A stretch of DNA of 64,000 nucleotides from Chitinilyticum piscinae (GCF_015223195.1 NZ_JADFUA010000001.1:62001-126000); one strand, 5' to 3'; shown: positions 54,701 through 63,862, counted from the stretch's first letter. Notes: generated by a model from the letters alone, not told the origin. Numbers and translations: made by a program.

Positions 54701-57700
54701 GGCGCGAGTAGGCGCAGATGGTGCACTGCAGATCCAGGCGCGCGATTATGCAGGTGAATCAGGCAACTGGACCCTGCACGCCAAGACCCGCGTTCGCCCC
54801 GAACCAGGCACGGTACGCCTCGCCGCGGCAGATCGCCTGAGCATACCCACCCGGCAGCCCCACTTTACCGCCGCCAGCCACGCCCTCCTGACCCGAACAG
54901 CCGGACTCGCCTACGGCCCCGCTTTCTGCTGCATCAGGCACGGCTGGGTTGACGCAGACTCGGTTCTGGCCGAACTGATTGTTCCCGCATCGATCGAGCT
55001 GGGGCTGGACAACTACCTGCTGCACCCGGCCCTGCTGGACTGCACCTTCCAGCTGATCATCCAGTTGCTGCGCGACGAAGTCGCCGATCTCGCCGGTATC
55101 GCCTTTGTTCCGACCAAAATCGGCCATGTCACTTTCACCCCCGGTGCTGGCCGCCCGACGTATGCACGCGCCTCACTACGGCAACGAGCTCCGCACTCCC
55201 TGACGGCCGAATTCACACTCTTCAATGCAGCAGGGGATGTCATCGCGCGAATCGAAGAGGCGCGTTTCCGCAGCGTCCGCCTGCACAAGGGCAAGGACAA
55301 CTCGCTACACCTGCTTGACTACACGGCCGAAGCGGCACCACTGAACAAAACTGGCGAATCGGCAGGGATTGAAACTCTACTTGCCGAGCTACTGCGGCAG
55401 CATGCAGAGAGCGCCGATACACAGCGTTTTACCAGTGAAGTTGATCCGCTGCTGGATGCCTTCGCCTCGCAGTGCAACCATGAATTGCTGAGCAACCTGA
55501 GTGCCGACGGACACCTCCCCACCTCCCTGCACACTGCCACCGGCAGCGATGCGGCCCAGCGCTATGCGTTCAGCATCGCCATGGCCGAGAGCGAAGGCGG
55601 ACTTGAACGCGATACTGATGGCTGGAGGCTTGGCGACTCGCCGAATGGCGACGTGAGTGCACAAGCCATCTGGCAAGCACTCCTGGCCGATTATCCCGAC
55701 TACTTCCAGCTCACACACGCCATCGACCTTGCCGCCAAACAGGCCACCGTCATGCTCGACGCGAGCGCGACAAGACTGCGACTGCCCGCCCCTCTGCGCC
55801 CCCAGCTCTGGCGGGCAGCGCTTGGCCCTCGCGCGCAGCTGATTTCCTCGGCCACATATCGCTGGCTCGGCGAGCGGCTTTCCAGCCTGAAGGCCGGCCA
55901 GCGTCTCGCTGTGCTGGAAATCTGCGGCGCCGAGAGCCTGCTGCTCAAGCAATGTCGCCCACTTCTGACCGACTCGCGCTTCAATTTTGCCCTGGCCACA
56001 GAAAGCAGCGAAGCGCTCGGCAACATACAGCATCAGCTGGAAGAGCATGCCAACCTTGACGCCGTCCAGTTGGACGACGACGCGGCCCTGTCCATCGAGG
56101 CCGATCTGGTCGTTCTGACCCTCGACTTCATTGCCCCGCACGCCCTGCAGTCTGCCCTGCAGCTGGCCAGCCGCAGCCTCGGCCAGCACGGCAGCTTGCT
56201 GCTTATCGGCCGCAAAGCCTCACGCTGGATGGACTTCGTCGACGGACAAACCCAAGCATACACTCAAGCCTATATAGCCACAGTCCTTGAATCTCAAGGG
56301 CTGAGTGCGTACACCCAAGAAAACGCCAGCAACGACAGCGATCTGTTCCTGATCGGCGCACACAAAGAGCCACAGCCGCAGCAAGCTGCGGCGAGCAAAC
56401 CCTATGTGTTACTCTGGGCCGATCCGGCCGAATTACCCACTGCATTCAGCGGCGTTCTTGCCGAAACGGCCATTTGCCTGGCTGGAATGGATGAAAGCGC
56501 ACTGACCCAGGCGCAGCAGGCCGCCGGAAGCGCCCCCCTGGCCATCGTCATGGCTCATGGTCTGTTCGGTGGCAGCTCATCGCCAGAAAACACCGTCACT
56601 TGGCAGACGGCCCGCTGCCATGCACTGACTCGTCTGCACGTTTTGCTGGAAGAACAATCCAATCAGACAACGATCTGGATTCCAACCCGGGGAGCCGCCA
56701 GCCATCTGCTCCCACACTGGCAGGCGGCAGGCTCGCCCGCTGGCGATAGCGCACTATGGGGATTCGGCCGAACGCTGCAAAACGAAAGCAGCTCTGCCGC
56801 CATCCGCCTGCTAGACCTTGACCCGGGATTGTCGCCCACAGCGATGGCGGCGATACTGAACGAGGAAATAGCCAATCCGGATGCGGAAACCGAAGTAATC
56901 CGTCAGGCAGGCGGCGAGCGCTTTGCCGCACGCATGCGCTACACCCGCATGGCCAATGCCGGACAAGCTGCAAGCGACGGCAAGGCATCACACATCCGCC
57001 GACTTGGTTTCCAGTTCCCCGGTCAGCTCCGCAACCTGCAGTGGGAAAGCGTCGAGCCGGGCGAACTTGGCGACGAGCAGCTCGATGTCGAGGTCCTGGC
57101 TACCGGACTGAATTTCCGCGACGTGATGTACGCCCTCGGTTTGCTTTCCGACGAAGCAGTCGAGAACGGCTTTGCCGGCCCTTCGCTCGGTCTGGAATTT
57201 GCGGGCCGGGTACGCCGCATCGGTAGCAACGTCACAGGCTACAAGGCCGGTGATTTGGTCGTCGGTTTTGGCCCTTATAGTTTTGCGGACCGGGTGTATA
57301 CCACCCCATCCGCCATTGCCCACATTCCAGCAGGGATTAGCTGCGAAGCCGCTGCCACCATTCCCAGCGTGTTTTTCACCGTATATTACGCACTCTATCA
57401 TCTGGCTCACCTGCAAGCCGGCGAACGCATCCTGATTCATGGCGCGGCAGGTGGCGTTGGCATTGCCGCCATACAGCTCGCGCGTCACTTGGGCGCGGAA
57501 ATTTACGCCACGGCCGGCTCGGATGAAAAACGGGTCTTCCTGCACAATCTAGGCGTGAAGCACATTTATGACTCCCGCTCTCTGGCATTCGCGGACGAAA
57601 TCCTGCGCGACACGGCCGGTGAAGGTGTCGATGTGGTGCTCAATTCACTGGCCGGAGAGGCAGTCAACCGCAACTTTGACGTGCTGCGCCCGTTTGGCCG

Positions 57701-59255
57701 TTTCCTTGAGCTTGGCAAACGCGATTTCTACGAAAATACCAAGGTCGGCCTGCGACCATTCCGTAATAATGTCAGCTATTTCGGCATCGATGCCGACCAG
57801 TTGATGCAGGTAAAACCCGAGCTGACGCAACGTCTGTTCGCCGAAGTCATTGCCCTGTTCGCCGACGGCACCCTGACCCCCCTGCCCTATCAGGTCTTTG
57901 ACGCAGCCGAAGTGGTCGATGCCTTCCGCCAGATGCAGCAAGCCCGACAGATCGGCAAGATCGTTGTGACTTACTACAACGGCATTCAGCCGGTACAGGG
58001 CGAAGCGACCGAATCGGTAAGCCCCCCGCTTCAGCTCGACGGCAAGGCTTGCTATCTGGTTACCGGTGGCTTGAACGGTTTTGGCTTGCAAACGGCAAAA
58101 TGGCTGGCAACCCGAGGGGCGCGTCATCTGTTGCTACTTAGTCGGCGCGGCGCAAGCAGCGATGAAGCCCGTGATGCTCTGGCTGAATTTGCCGCTCAGG
58201 GAGTCAAGGCGGAAGCATTGGCCTGCGACGTCACAGACCGGGCAGCATTGAGCGCGATTTTCAGCACCTTCGGTGTCAGCAGACCTCCGCTCAAGGGACT
58301 TGTTCATGCAGCCGTCGTAATCGACGATGGACTGGTCAGGAATCTGGATGCGGAGCAGATCGGAAAGGTCCTGCGCCCGAAACTGCTTGGTGCTGATTAC
58401 CTGGATGCATTGAGCCGTAATATGCAGCTCGATTTCTTCGTACTGTATTCGTCGGGAACCACCCTGTTCGGCAATCCGGGCCAGGCCAGTTACGTTGCCG
58501 CCAACAGCTACCTGGAAGCCTTGGCTGCCACACGCCGGGCTGCTGGCCTACCCGCTACCTGCGCCCGCTGGGGCGCCATCGACGACGTCGGGTTCCTCGC
58601 CCGCAACGAAAAGATCAAGGATGCCCTGCAAAGCCGGATGGGAGGACAAGCGCTCACCTCGGCTGCGGCTCTGGATATTCTCGGCAAGATGATCAGCACC
58701 GGCTCGTCCGATCTTGGCGTACTGGAACTCGACTGGCGTGCGCTGGAGCGCTTCCTGCCATCAGCGGGTAGCCCCAAATTCCGTCGCATCGCACGCAAGG
58801 CAGGCCAAGCCGAGCAGGGCGATGAGGCTGGCAATGATATCCAGCACCTACTGCACACTCTGCCGGACAGCGAGTTGCACGCCTGCTTTATCGGCATGCT
58901 GAAGGCGGAAGTGGGCGCAATTTTGCGTATCGCGCCGGACAAGATCGATGCGGATGGCTCGATCTATGATATGGGGCTGGATTCTCTGATGGGCGTCGAA
59001 CTGGTCGTCGCGCTTGAAGACCGCTTCGGCACACGGTTACAGGTGATGGCGCTAAGCCAGAATCCGACAATCAGTAAATTGGCAGAGAAGCTGATCCTGC
59101 AGCTGAAAGGGCAGACTGAAGCCAGCCCGGAAAGCGATACCGAAGCCCAAATCCAAGCGTTGGCGGTACAGCATGGGGTCAGCGAGCAAACGGATTCCGC
59201 GGCTCTGGCTGCGCAACTTGTTCAGGCTAACGCCAGCAAAAGGATGATTCACTGA
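51750..59255 (+). CDS. Type I fully reducing polyketide synthase (KS-AT-DH-psiMT-ER-KR-ACP)
   Basis: A 2501-residue single-module synthase. KS about 7-430 with Cys176 (DTACSSS), His311 (EAHGTGT) and His351. AT about 535-830 with Ser628 (GHSVG) and YAFHS near 733, malonyl-type. DH about 898-1180 with His930 (HVVGDATVFPG) and Asp1097 (HPALLDCTFQ). Region 1370-1540 looks like a worn-out methyltransferase: the SAM loop reads LEICGAES, without GxGxG. ER about 1750-2075 with HGAAGGVG (1897-1904). KR about 2098-2340 with GGLNGFG, Lys2211, Tyr2248. ACP with Ser2412 (GLDSLMG). No thioesterase: release likely falls to the next gene, which overlaps by 1 bp. It should act iteratively to make a saturated chain. 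WcbR of the Burkholderia capsule locus is, from memory, a similar protein. Confidence 0.93.
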   Translation: MPDKMTARVAIIGYSFRFPGVSAANYWQKLLAGEDLVTQVESGRWEQDMYLHPDRGTPGTSYTFAAGSIGDVGGFDPGFFGISPREAAMMDPQQRILLEMSWEAFERAGKKPSTVRGSNCGVYIGFASVDYAYRMAEDLAALDSAAATGNTGSIAANRLSYTFDLRGPSMAIDTACSSSLVAFHQACQSIRSGETDMALAGGVSLHLHPYGFVIFSKATMLSRKGRCSVFDESGDGYVRSEGGGVFLLKNYDKALADGDPILAVVAASAVNTDGKKTGLTVPSHTAQASLLSQVYSQAGIQADDIDYLEAHGTGTAVGDPIETRAIGLALGKRRSKDKPLPIGSVKSNMGHLETASGMAGLVKALHVVRHRVAPATIGIKRFNPKIDFDDLNLQVVTEPKQLKPEGPVTVGVNSFGFGGANAHVILQSPEVVPNKQATSKHTLFPLRISARSEQAVRAFASNLLTDLEEQNNAPDLYDYTYTLLHCREQFDCAAAAHVHDTASLKAALRAIAGVDDASKEAPAVTTGNALPTAKGPVFVFSGNGSQWQNMGRTLLRENSVFRGTIAEIDQHFLPLAGWSLREHLAGELPDQKYDFTEIAQPALFALQVGIVRMLASRGIHPLAVTGHSVGEVAAAWCAGALSLEDATRVIYNRSHWQGKTKGQGAMTAAGLGESEMLELLAELQVADRVALAGVNSSRGSTLAGAPDDLALVEQALAKKGAFYKRLDLDYAFHSEAMDPIEEGVIASLTGIQARTGAVPFYSTVSGTALDGARLDASYWWKNIRKPVLFASATDALIAEGMNVFVEIGPHPVLRGYISDTLKSAQQDGANIATLHRDDEHCDKIWTAAQRVLIAGCSNAWSDFYPVAGQVADLPHYPWQRERLWHSTTSESLGLLQRKQLHPLLGHAVAQFEGTWENRLDTASQPAFADHVVGDATVFPGTAYVEMALAAAHAQSPDGRAIELEELEILAPLILSDGQIKISRTARVGADGALQIQARDYAGESGNWTLHAKTRVRPEPGTVRLAAADRLSIPTRQPHFTAASHALLTRTAGLAYGPAFCCIRHGWVDADSVLAELIVPASIELGLDNYLLHPALLDCTFQLIIQLLRDEVADLAGIAFVPTKIGHVTFTPGAGRPTYARASLRQRAPHSLTAEFTLFNAAGDVIARIEEARFRSVRLHKGKDNSLHLLDYTAEAAPLNKTGESAGIETLLAELLRQHAESADTQRFTSEVDPLLDAFASQCNHELLSNLSADGHLPTSLHTATGSDAAQRYAFSIAMAESEGGLERDTDGWRLGDSPNGDVSAQAIWQALLADYPDYFQLTHAIDLAAKQATVMLDASATRLRLPAPLRPQLWRAALGPRAQLISSATYRWLGERLSSLKAGQRLAVLEICGAESLLLKQCRPLLTDSRFNFALATESSEALGNIQHQLEEHANLDAVQLDDDAALSIEADLVVLTLDFIAPHALQSALQLASRSLGQHGSLLLIGRKASRWMDFVDGQTQAYTQAYIATVLESQGLSAYTQENASNDSDLFLIGAHKEPQPQQAAASKPYVLLWADPAELPTAFSGVLAETAICLAGMDESALTQAQQAAGSAPLAIVMAHGLFGGSSSPENTVTWQTARCHALTRLHVLLEEQSNQTTIWIPTRGAASHLLPHWQAAGSPAGDSALWGFGRTLQNESSSAAIRLLDLDPGLSPTAMAAILNEEIANPDAETEVIRQAGGERFAARMRYTRMANAGQAASDGKASHIRRLGFQFPGQLRNLQWESVEPGELGDEQLDVEVLATGLNFRDVMYALGLLSDEAVENGFAGPSLGLEFAGRVRRIGSNVTGYKAGDLVVGFGPYSFADRVYTTPSAIAHIPAGISCEAAATIPSVFFTVYYALYHLAHLQAGERILIHGAAGGVGIAAIQLARHLGAEIYATAGSDEKRVFLHNLGVKHIYDSRSLAFADEILRDTAGEGVDVVLNSLAGEAVNRNFDVLRPFGRFLELGKRDFYENTKVGLRPFRNNVSYFGIDADQLMQVKPELTQRLFAEVIALFADGTLTPLPYQVFDAAEVVDAFRQMQQARQIGKIVVTYYNGIQPVQGEATESVSPPLQLDGKACYLVTGGLNGFGLQTAKWLATRGARHLLLLSRRGASSDEARDALAEFAAQGVKAEALACDVTDRAALSAIFSTFGVSRPPLKGLVHAAVVIDDGLVRNLDAEQIGKVLRPKLLGADYLDALSRNMQLDFFVLYSSGTTLFGNPGQASYVAANSYLEALAATRRAAGLPATCARWGAIDDVGFLARNEKIKDALQSRMGGQALTSAAALDILGKMISTGSSDLGVLELDWRALERFLPSAGSPKFRRIARKAGQAEQGDEAGNDIQHLLHTLPDSELHACFIGMLKAEVGAILRIAPDKIDADGSIYDMGLDSLMGVELVVALEDRFGTRLQVMALSQNPTISKLAEKLILQLKGQTEASPESDTEAQIQALAVQHGVSEQTDSAALAAQLVQANASKRMIH

Positions 59256-60589
59256 TGGCAGGTAAAGGAATCGCCGGGCTGACTGGACAGTTGAAGGACA
59301 AGCTAATCCAGCAGGCACTGGAACGCAAACTTAAGCAAGCCGAACAGGCGCCACTGCAGCCACTGCGATCAGGACGCGAGATTCCGGAGAGCTTCTGCCG
59401 CTTCGACCTGCACCCAGGTTACCAGCAGTTGCGCATCATGTCCGAGGGGGGGCAACGCCTTGGCGTTCCCAGCCCGTTCTTCAAACTGCACGATGGACTG
59501 GCCGGGGCGACCACGCACATTGGCGGCCGCGAATACATCAATTTTGCAAGTTACAACTACCTTGGGTTAAACGGCCACCCTGCGGTTCAGGAAGCGGCCA
59601 AACAGGCCATCGACCGCTACGGCATTTCTGTTTCCGCCAGCCGCCCCGTGTCGGGTGAACGCCCCGTCCACCGCGAACTTGAAGAAACCATCGCTGCCGC
59701 TTACGAGGTGGATGCTGCTGTCGTCTTTGTCAGTGGCCATGCGACCAATGTCAGCACCATCGGCATGCTGTTCGGCCCCAAGGATCTGGTCATCCACGAC
59801 GAGTACATCCACAACAGCGCACTGCAAGGCATGCTGCTATCCGGGGCCAAGCGACTTTCCATTCCCCACAATGATCTGGACGCACTGGACGATATCCTGA
59901 TCCGAAACCGCCATGACTTCGAGCGTGTACTGATCGTGGTCGAAGGTATTTACAGCATGGACGGCGACTACCCCGACCTGCCCCGACTGATCGAAATCAA
60001 GCAGCGTCACCGCGCCTTCTTGATGGTGGATGAAGCGCACTCTTTTGGCGTCATGGGCAGAAACGGCCTGGGCTTGCGCGAACATTTCGGTATCGCTGGC
60101 AAGGCGGTTGATATCTGGATGGGAACCCTGAGCAAATCGCTGGCAGGCTGCGGCGGCTACATCGCCGGCGAAAACGCCCTGGTTGAGCACCTCAAATTTT
60201 TGGCCCCGGGCTTCCTGTACAGTGTTGGCATGCCCGCCCCCGTCGCCGCGGCATCACGAATGGCACTGAACTGCATGCTAGCCGAACCGGAGCGGGTACA
60301 GCGACTGCAGCAAATGGGCGCCTACTTCCTGCGGCAAGCTCGGCAGCTTGGCATCGACACGGGGGCAAGCACGGGCTTGGCCGTGATTCCGGCGATTGTC
60401 GGCAGCTCTCTAAGAGCGGCCCGATTGTCGTCGTCCCTATTTGAGCAAGGCATCAATGTGCAGCCCATTCTCTATCCGGCCGTCCCGGAAAAAGCCGCCC
60501 GCCTGCGTTTTTTCATCAGTTGCGAGCATACCGAAGAGCAAATCGACCAAACACTTGCCGCACTGAAAAAGGCTCTAGCGGACTTCTGA
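59255..60589 (+). CDS. PLP-dependent alpha-oxoamine synthase
   Basis: A 444-residue enzyme of the family of BioF, KBL, ALA synthase and serine palmitoyltransferase, which condense an amino acid with an acyl thioester and lose CO2. An ACP-like-contacting N-terminal extension of about 75 residues precedes the core. Key residues: INFASYNYLGL, GHATNVSTIG, HDEYIHNS, Asp259 and His262 in VDEAHSFG, and the PLP lysine Lys294 in GTLSKSLAGCGG. Its start overlaps the synthase stop by one base (TGATG). Placed behind a thioesterase-free synthase, it should release the chain as an alpha-amino ketone. Glycine, alanine or serine could be the amino acid; not readable here. Confidence 0.9.
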   Translation: MAGKGIAGLTGQLKDKLIQQALERKLKQAEQAPLQPLRSGREIPESFCRFDLHPGYQQLRIMSEGGQRLGVPSPFFKLHDGLAGATTHIGGREYINFASYNYLGLNGHPAVQEAAKQAIDRYGISVSASRPVSGERPVHRELEETIAAAYEVDAAVVFVSGHATNVSTIGMLFGPKDLVIHDEYIHNSALQGMLLSGAKRLSIPHNDLDALDDILIRNRHDFERVLIVVEGIYSMDGDYPDLPRLIEIKQRHRAFLMVDEAHSFGVMGRNGLGLREHFGIAGKAVDIWMGTLSKSLAGCGGYIAGENALVEHLKFLAPGFLYSVGMPAPVAAASRMALNCMLAEPERVQRLQQMGAYFLRQARQLGIDTGASTGLAVIPAIVGSSLRAARLSSSLFEQGINVQPILYPAVPEKAARLRFFISCEHTEEQIDQTLAALKKALADF

Positions 60590-60685
60590 CGCCTTTGCGC
60601 GCGAGATCGGTCATGCCTTGCAAACCGGATCAGCCTACAGGGGGGGCTATCAGGCAGCATCATCAAAGGGCGATGGAAGAAGCTC

Positions 60686-61549
60686 TTGTCATTCATAACA
60701 CGTCTATCGAGCCCGACCTACATGGCAAATGCTGTCTTTTCCGCACTGATCCGGCAATTGCGCCAGCCAAGAGATGCTGCGCGAGAAATACAACTCCCTC
60801 CAGAGCGCAATCTAATCTTTGATGTTCTGGCGGAAGGTCGGCGCAAGAAAACCATCTATCTAACCGGGGATGCCGAACTCGGCCATCTGCGAAACCTGAT
60901 TGCCAGCCACAAAGCGCAGGAAATACCGCTATCGCTGACTGCGTGCCTAGGCAAGGCACTAGCCTGCGCGCTGCAGGAACAACCGGAAATGCAATCTTAT
61001 CTCCGCGGCAGCAAAAAGCGCATCGTATTCAACAGCATTGATCTGGCCTGCATGATTGAACGTGAATTGCCCGATGGCTGCAGGCAGCCACTGCATTACA
61101 TCATCCGCGACTGCCAGAACAAGTCCCTGCCAATCATCCAGCAAGAGCTCCAGCAAGCCAGGATCGCTCCCGTGGGCGCTGGCGGCCCGCTCAGTCCGCT
61201 GGAAAACTGGTTTCTGCACTGGCCAGGCTGGCTGCGTTGGTTCGTATGGCTCTGGATTCGCCGCGATCCCTACACCAGCAAGCAGCTGATGGGAACAGTC
61301 GGACTGACGTCCATCGGCATGTTCGGCTCAGGCGCAATGCTGATCCTGCCCATCTCCCCCTTAACCCTGACACTGTCAATTGGCGGCGTCAGCAAGAAGC
61401 TCATCATCAAGGACGGGCAACTGGACGAATGCGAGTCAATCCAGTTCGCCCTTGCTGCGGATCATGACGTCATCGACGGCGCACCGCTGATGCGCTTTGC
61501 CAGTCGACTCAAGGAAATCATCGCACACGGCCATCCGAACCTAGCCTGA
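60686..61549 (+). CDS. Stand-alone E2-type (2-oxoacid dehydrogenase-like) acyltransferase
   Basis: A 287-residue protein with the catalytic fold of dihydrolipoyl acyltransferases and chloramphenicol acetyltransferase. The catalytic motif is DHDVIDGAPLMRF (His260, Asp264, counting from the TTG), preceded by GTVGLTSIGMFG and PLTLTLSIGGV. It lacks lipoyl and subunit-binding domains, so it is not part of a dehydrogenase complex. A Trp-rich stretch (WFLHWPGWLRWFVWLWI) may touch the membrane. Probably acylates the amino or hydroxyl group of the lipid made by the two genes before it. TTG 60686 has GGAAG at good distance; ATG 60722 is the alternative. Confidence 0.8.
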   Translation: MSFITRLSSPTYMANAVFSALIRQLRQPRDAAREIQLPPERNLIFDVLAEGRRKKTIYLTGDAELGHLRNLIASHKAQEIPLSLTACLGKALACALQEQPEMQSYLRGSKKRIVFNSIDLACMIERELPDGCRQPLHYIIRDCQNKSLPIIQQELQQARIAPVGAGGPLSPLENWFLHWPGWLRWFVWLWIRRDPYTSKQLMGTVGLTSIGMFGSGAMLILPISPLTLTLSIGGVSKKLIIKDGQLDECESIQFALAADHDVIDGAPLMRFASRLKEIIAHGHPNLA

Positions 61550-61569
61550 CCATTGCCTCGTCAATGGCA

Positions 61570-63102
61570 TCAGGCGCCGCGTGGAGCGGATTCCACACGT
61601 ATGCCTGCCAAGAGCGCCGCGCCGAGTTGATGCGCAGCGAGATCAATCTGCCGCCCTTCTCCCGCCGACCAGTTGCGCCAAATCGCATAACGGGTCCGAC
61701 CGTCGGGTGCGCCGTAATGGTCATAGACGGCCGGCATGACCGGCACATGGTCGCCATACCAGCACAGTACAGCTGGCTGCTCGCCGCGCTCTAGCACGCC
61801 ACGCAGATGTCGCACCATCCGGTCCGCATTCAGCTGATGCCGCAGGTAAACGGTCAAATCCTTGCAGCCGGGCGCCTGCCGCTTGCTGATGTAGAGCCTT
61901 GCTTCATCTTGTTCGTTTACGCTCTCAAGATGCAGCGGTCCGTGATTTTCCATCGTGATGACAAAACAGAATAGCGGCCCGTCTGCGGCTTCCAGCACTG
62001 CAGCCACCTTGTCCGCCAGCGCGACATCCCCAACATAAGGCAGCCCGGCCTCCGGCGGCTCGAAGGCGGTGATATCGATAAACTCGTCGAATCCAAGCTC
62101 AGGATAAACGCGATCCCGCTCATAAAAGCTGGCTGGATAAGGGTGAATGCAGACAGTACGATAACCGCGCTGCCTGAACCAACGAGCCAAGGTGTAAGGA
62201 GAAGACTTTGCCAGCTTGCGATAGGGATTGAACTGCTGCACCCCCATTCGCACCGGACTCAAACCGGACAGAAAAGCAAACTCGCTGCGTACGGTATTCG
62301 CCCCCCATGCAGGTGTCGTCAGGCCACCAGTTTGCCATGAAGACGCACAAAGCCGGTCATACTCGAGCAGAACATCGGCACGAATATCCGAGGACAGGGT
62401 GCGTGCATCAAAAAAGGATTCGCTCTGGATCACCAGAACTCGCGTTGCCAGTGGTAATCCATCTGCGGACCATGACGCGGGCGGATCACATACATCACAA
62501 GGTATGTGTGATTCAGCCCATGCATAATAATGCATATAGGCATATACACCATGCGCCCTTAGATCTTCTGCGGGACTAAACTGCAAGTGGGGGTTGCATT
62601 TCTTGCCCAGCACACACAGCACCGCGCACACGCCGACAAGCAGTAGGAGCCCCCCCCAGAAATGCCACGGACTCAAACGGACAAGCACTGACGTCTCTAA
62701 CCAGAAACCTGTTGCCAGGACAAGGCCAAACACGAGAAAACCAGCAATCGTCTTGGCGATTCCGAAAAAAGGAATATAAAGCCGCGGATGACGCAGCGCA
62801 TCGAAAAAATACTCGAAGTCCTGAAAAATGAACGGCTCGCGCAAAGCGACATATTTGGCGTTATTGACCAGCACAAGCAGTGCGAAAAAGCCGGTCGATA
62901 ATAGCGCAGCAAACCAGGGGCGCTGGAACAACAGCAGTTCGAAGCAATACACCATCAGCCAGCCATTCACATGCAGCAGGTTCGCCAGCCATGGCCGTCG
63001 CCAGCACGGGGCAGGAGCCGGCAGCATCGCCCGCTCAAGCAAAAGGGTTACCAAAACCCCAGCTAGCAACGGGAGCAGCAAGGCCATGAGCAGCTCAGAC
63101 AC
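61570..63102 (-). CDS. LtaS-like membrane phosphoglycerol-transferase-type protein
   Basis: A 510-residue inner-membrane protein. Four or five TM helices in the first 165 residues, then an alkaline-phosphatase/sulfatase-fold domain outside: VLVIQSESFFDA (metal Glu228), GANTVRSEFAFLSGL with nucleophile Thr270, VITMENHGP and CWYGDHVPVMP. LtaS-type enzymes move phosphoglycerol from phosphatidylglycerol to lipids or glycans; relatives in Gram-negatives decorate glycans. Start is GTG 63102, overlapping the SDR stop by 8 bp. Convergent with the E2-like gene (20-bp gap). Likely adds a polar head to the lipid of the neighbouring operon. Confidence 0.85.
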   Translation of the reverse strand: MSELLMALLLPLLAGVLVTLLLERAMLPAPAPCWRRPWLANLLHVNGWLMVYCFELLLFQRPWFAALLSTGFFALLVLVNNAKYVALREPFIFQDFEYFFDALRHPRLYIPFFGIAKTIAGFLVFGLVLATGFWLETSVLVRLSPWHFWGGLLLLVGVCAVLCVLGKKCNPHLQFSPAEDLRAHGVYAYMHYYAWAESHIPCDVCDPPASWSADGLPLATRVLVIQSESFFDARTLSSDIRADVLLEYDRLCASSWQTGGLTTPAWGANTVRSEFAFLSGLSPVRMGVQQFNPYRKLAKSSPYTLARWFRQRGYRTVCIHPYPASFYERDRVYPELGFDEFIDITAFEPPEAGLPYVGDVALADKVAAVLEAADGPLFCFVITMENHGPLHLESVNEQDEARLYISKRQAPGCKDLTVYLRHQLNADRMVRHLRGVLERGEQPAVLCWYGDHVPVMPAVYDHYGAPDGRTRYAIWRNWSAGEGRQIDLAAHQLGAALLAGIRVESAPRGA

Positions 63103-63862
63103 GGTAACCGATCCAGTGCAAAATGCGCTGTGACATGCTGGCTGGCAGCACCGCCAACCACCAGCTGCCCCAGTTGAGCGGAAAAGGAAAACTGATTCGG
63201 GCCCGGTTGGCCGCCAGACCTCGCCGAATTACCCGCGCAGCACGCTCGGGCGACCAGAGGAATGGCTTGGGCCCTGGCATGGCATCACACATTGGCGAAG
63301 CGACATATCCCGGCATGATGACACTGACTTGCACCCCTTCTGGTGCCAGCCAGCCACGCAGAGCTTCGCCGTAGGCCTTGACCGCCGCCTTGCTGGCGCT
63401 GTAACTGGGCGTCATTGGCAGGCCATAGTACCCAGCCAGGGAACTCACCAGAGCAATCTGGCCACGCCCCCTGCGCCGCATGAACGGCAAGACCGCATGG
63501 ACCAGTGCCTGTGTCGCGCGCAGATTCACATCCATCAGACGCTCGATGTCTTCCCAGCGTTCGCCAGCCGGATCATCAGTCAGATTGATATTCACACCCG
63601 CATTGGCAATCAGCAAATCCGGGATCTCTGTTGCAAAGACAGTGGCAGCCCATGCACGAAGCGCTGCAATATCGCGCAAATCCATCTGCTGGCAAATTAC
63701 GCGCGCGCCTTTTGACTCACACGCCTGCGCCAGTGCACTCAAGCGCTCAGCATTTTGGCCAAGTAATAGCAATCGGCACCCATGGGTGGCGTATGTGAGC
63801 GCAAGTGCTCCACCAATGGCTCCGGTTGCCCCGGTAATCACAATGGAATTTGGCAACTCCAT
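63095..63862 (-). CDS. Short-chain dehydrogenase/reductase
   Basis: A 255-residue classical SDR: GATGAIGG (11-18), NAGV (87-90), Ser141, Tyr154 and Lys158 in VSSLAGYYGLPMTPSYSASKA. A C-terminal extension (FPLNWGSWWLAVLPASMSQRILHWIGYRV) may sit at the membrane, as in sphingoid keto-reductases, so reduction of the 3-keto group of the amino-ketone lipid is a good guess. The ATG at 63862 has GGAAGGTG five bases upstream. It heads the operon with the LtaS-like gene. Confidence 0.85.
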   Translation of the reverse strand: MELPNSIVITGATGAIGGALALTYATHGCRLLLLGQNAERLSALAQACESKGARVICQQMDLRDIAALRAWAATVFATEIPDLLIANAGVNINLTDDPAGERWEDIERLMDVNLRATQALVHAVLPFMRRRGRGQIALVSSLAGYYGLPMTPSYSASKAAVKAYGEALRGWLAPEGVQVSVIMPGYVASPMCDAMPGPKPFLWSPERAARVIRRGLAANRARISFPFPLNWGSWWLAVLPASMSQRILHWIGYRV

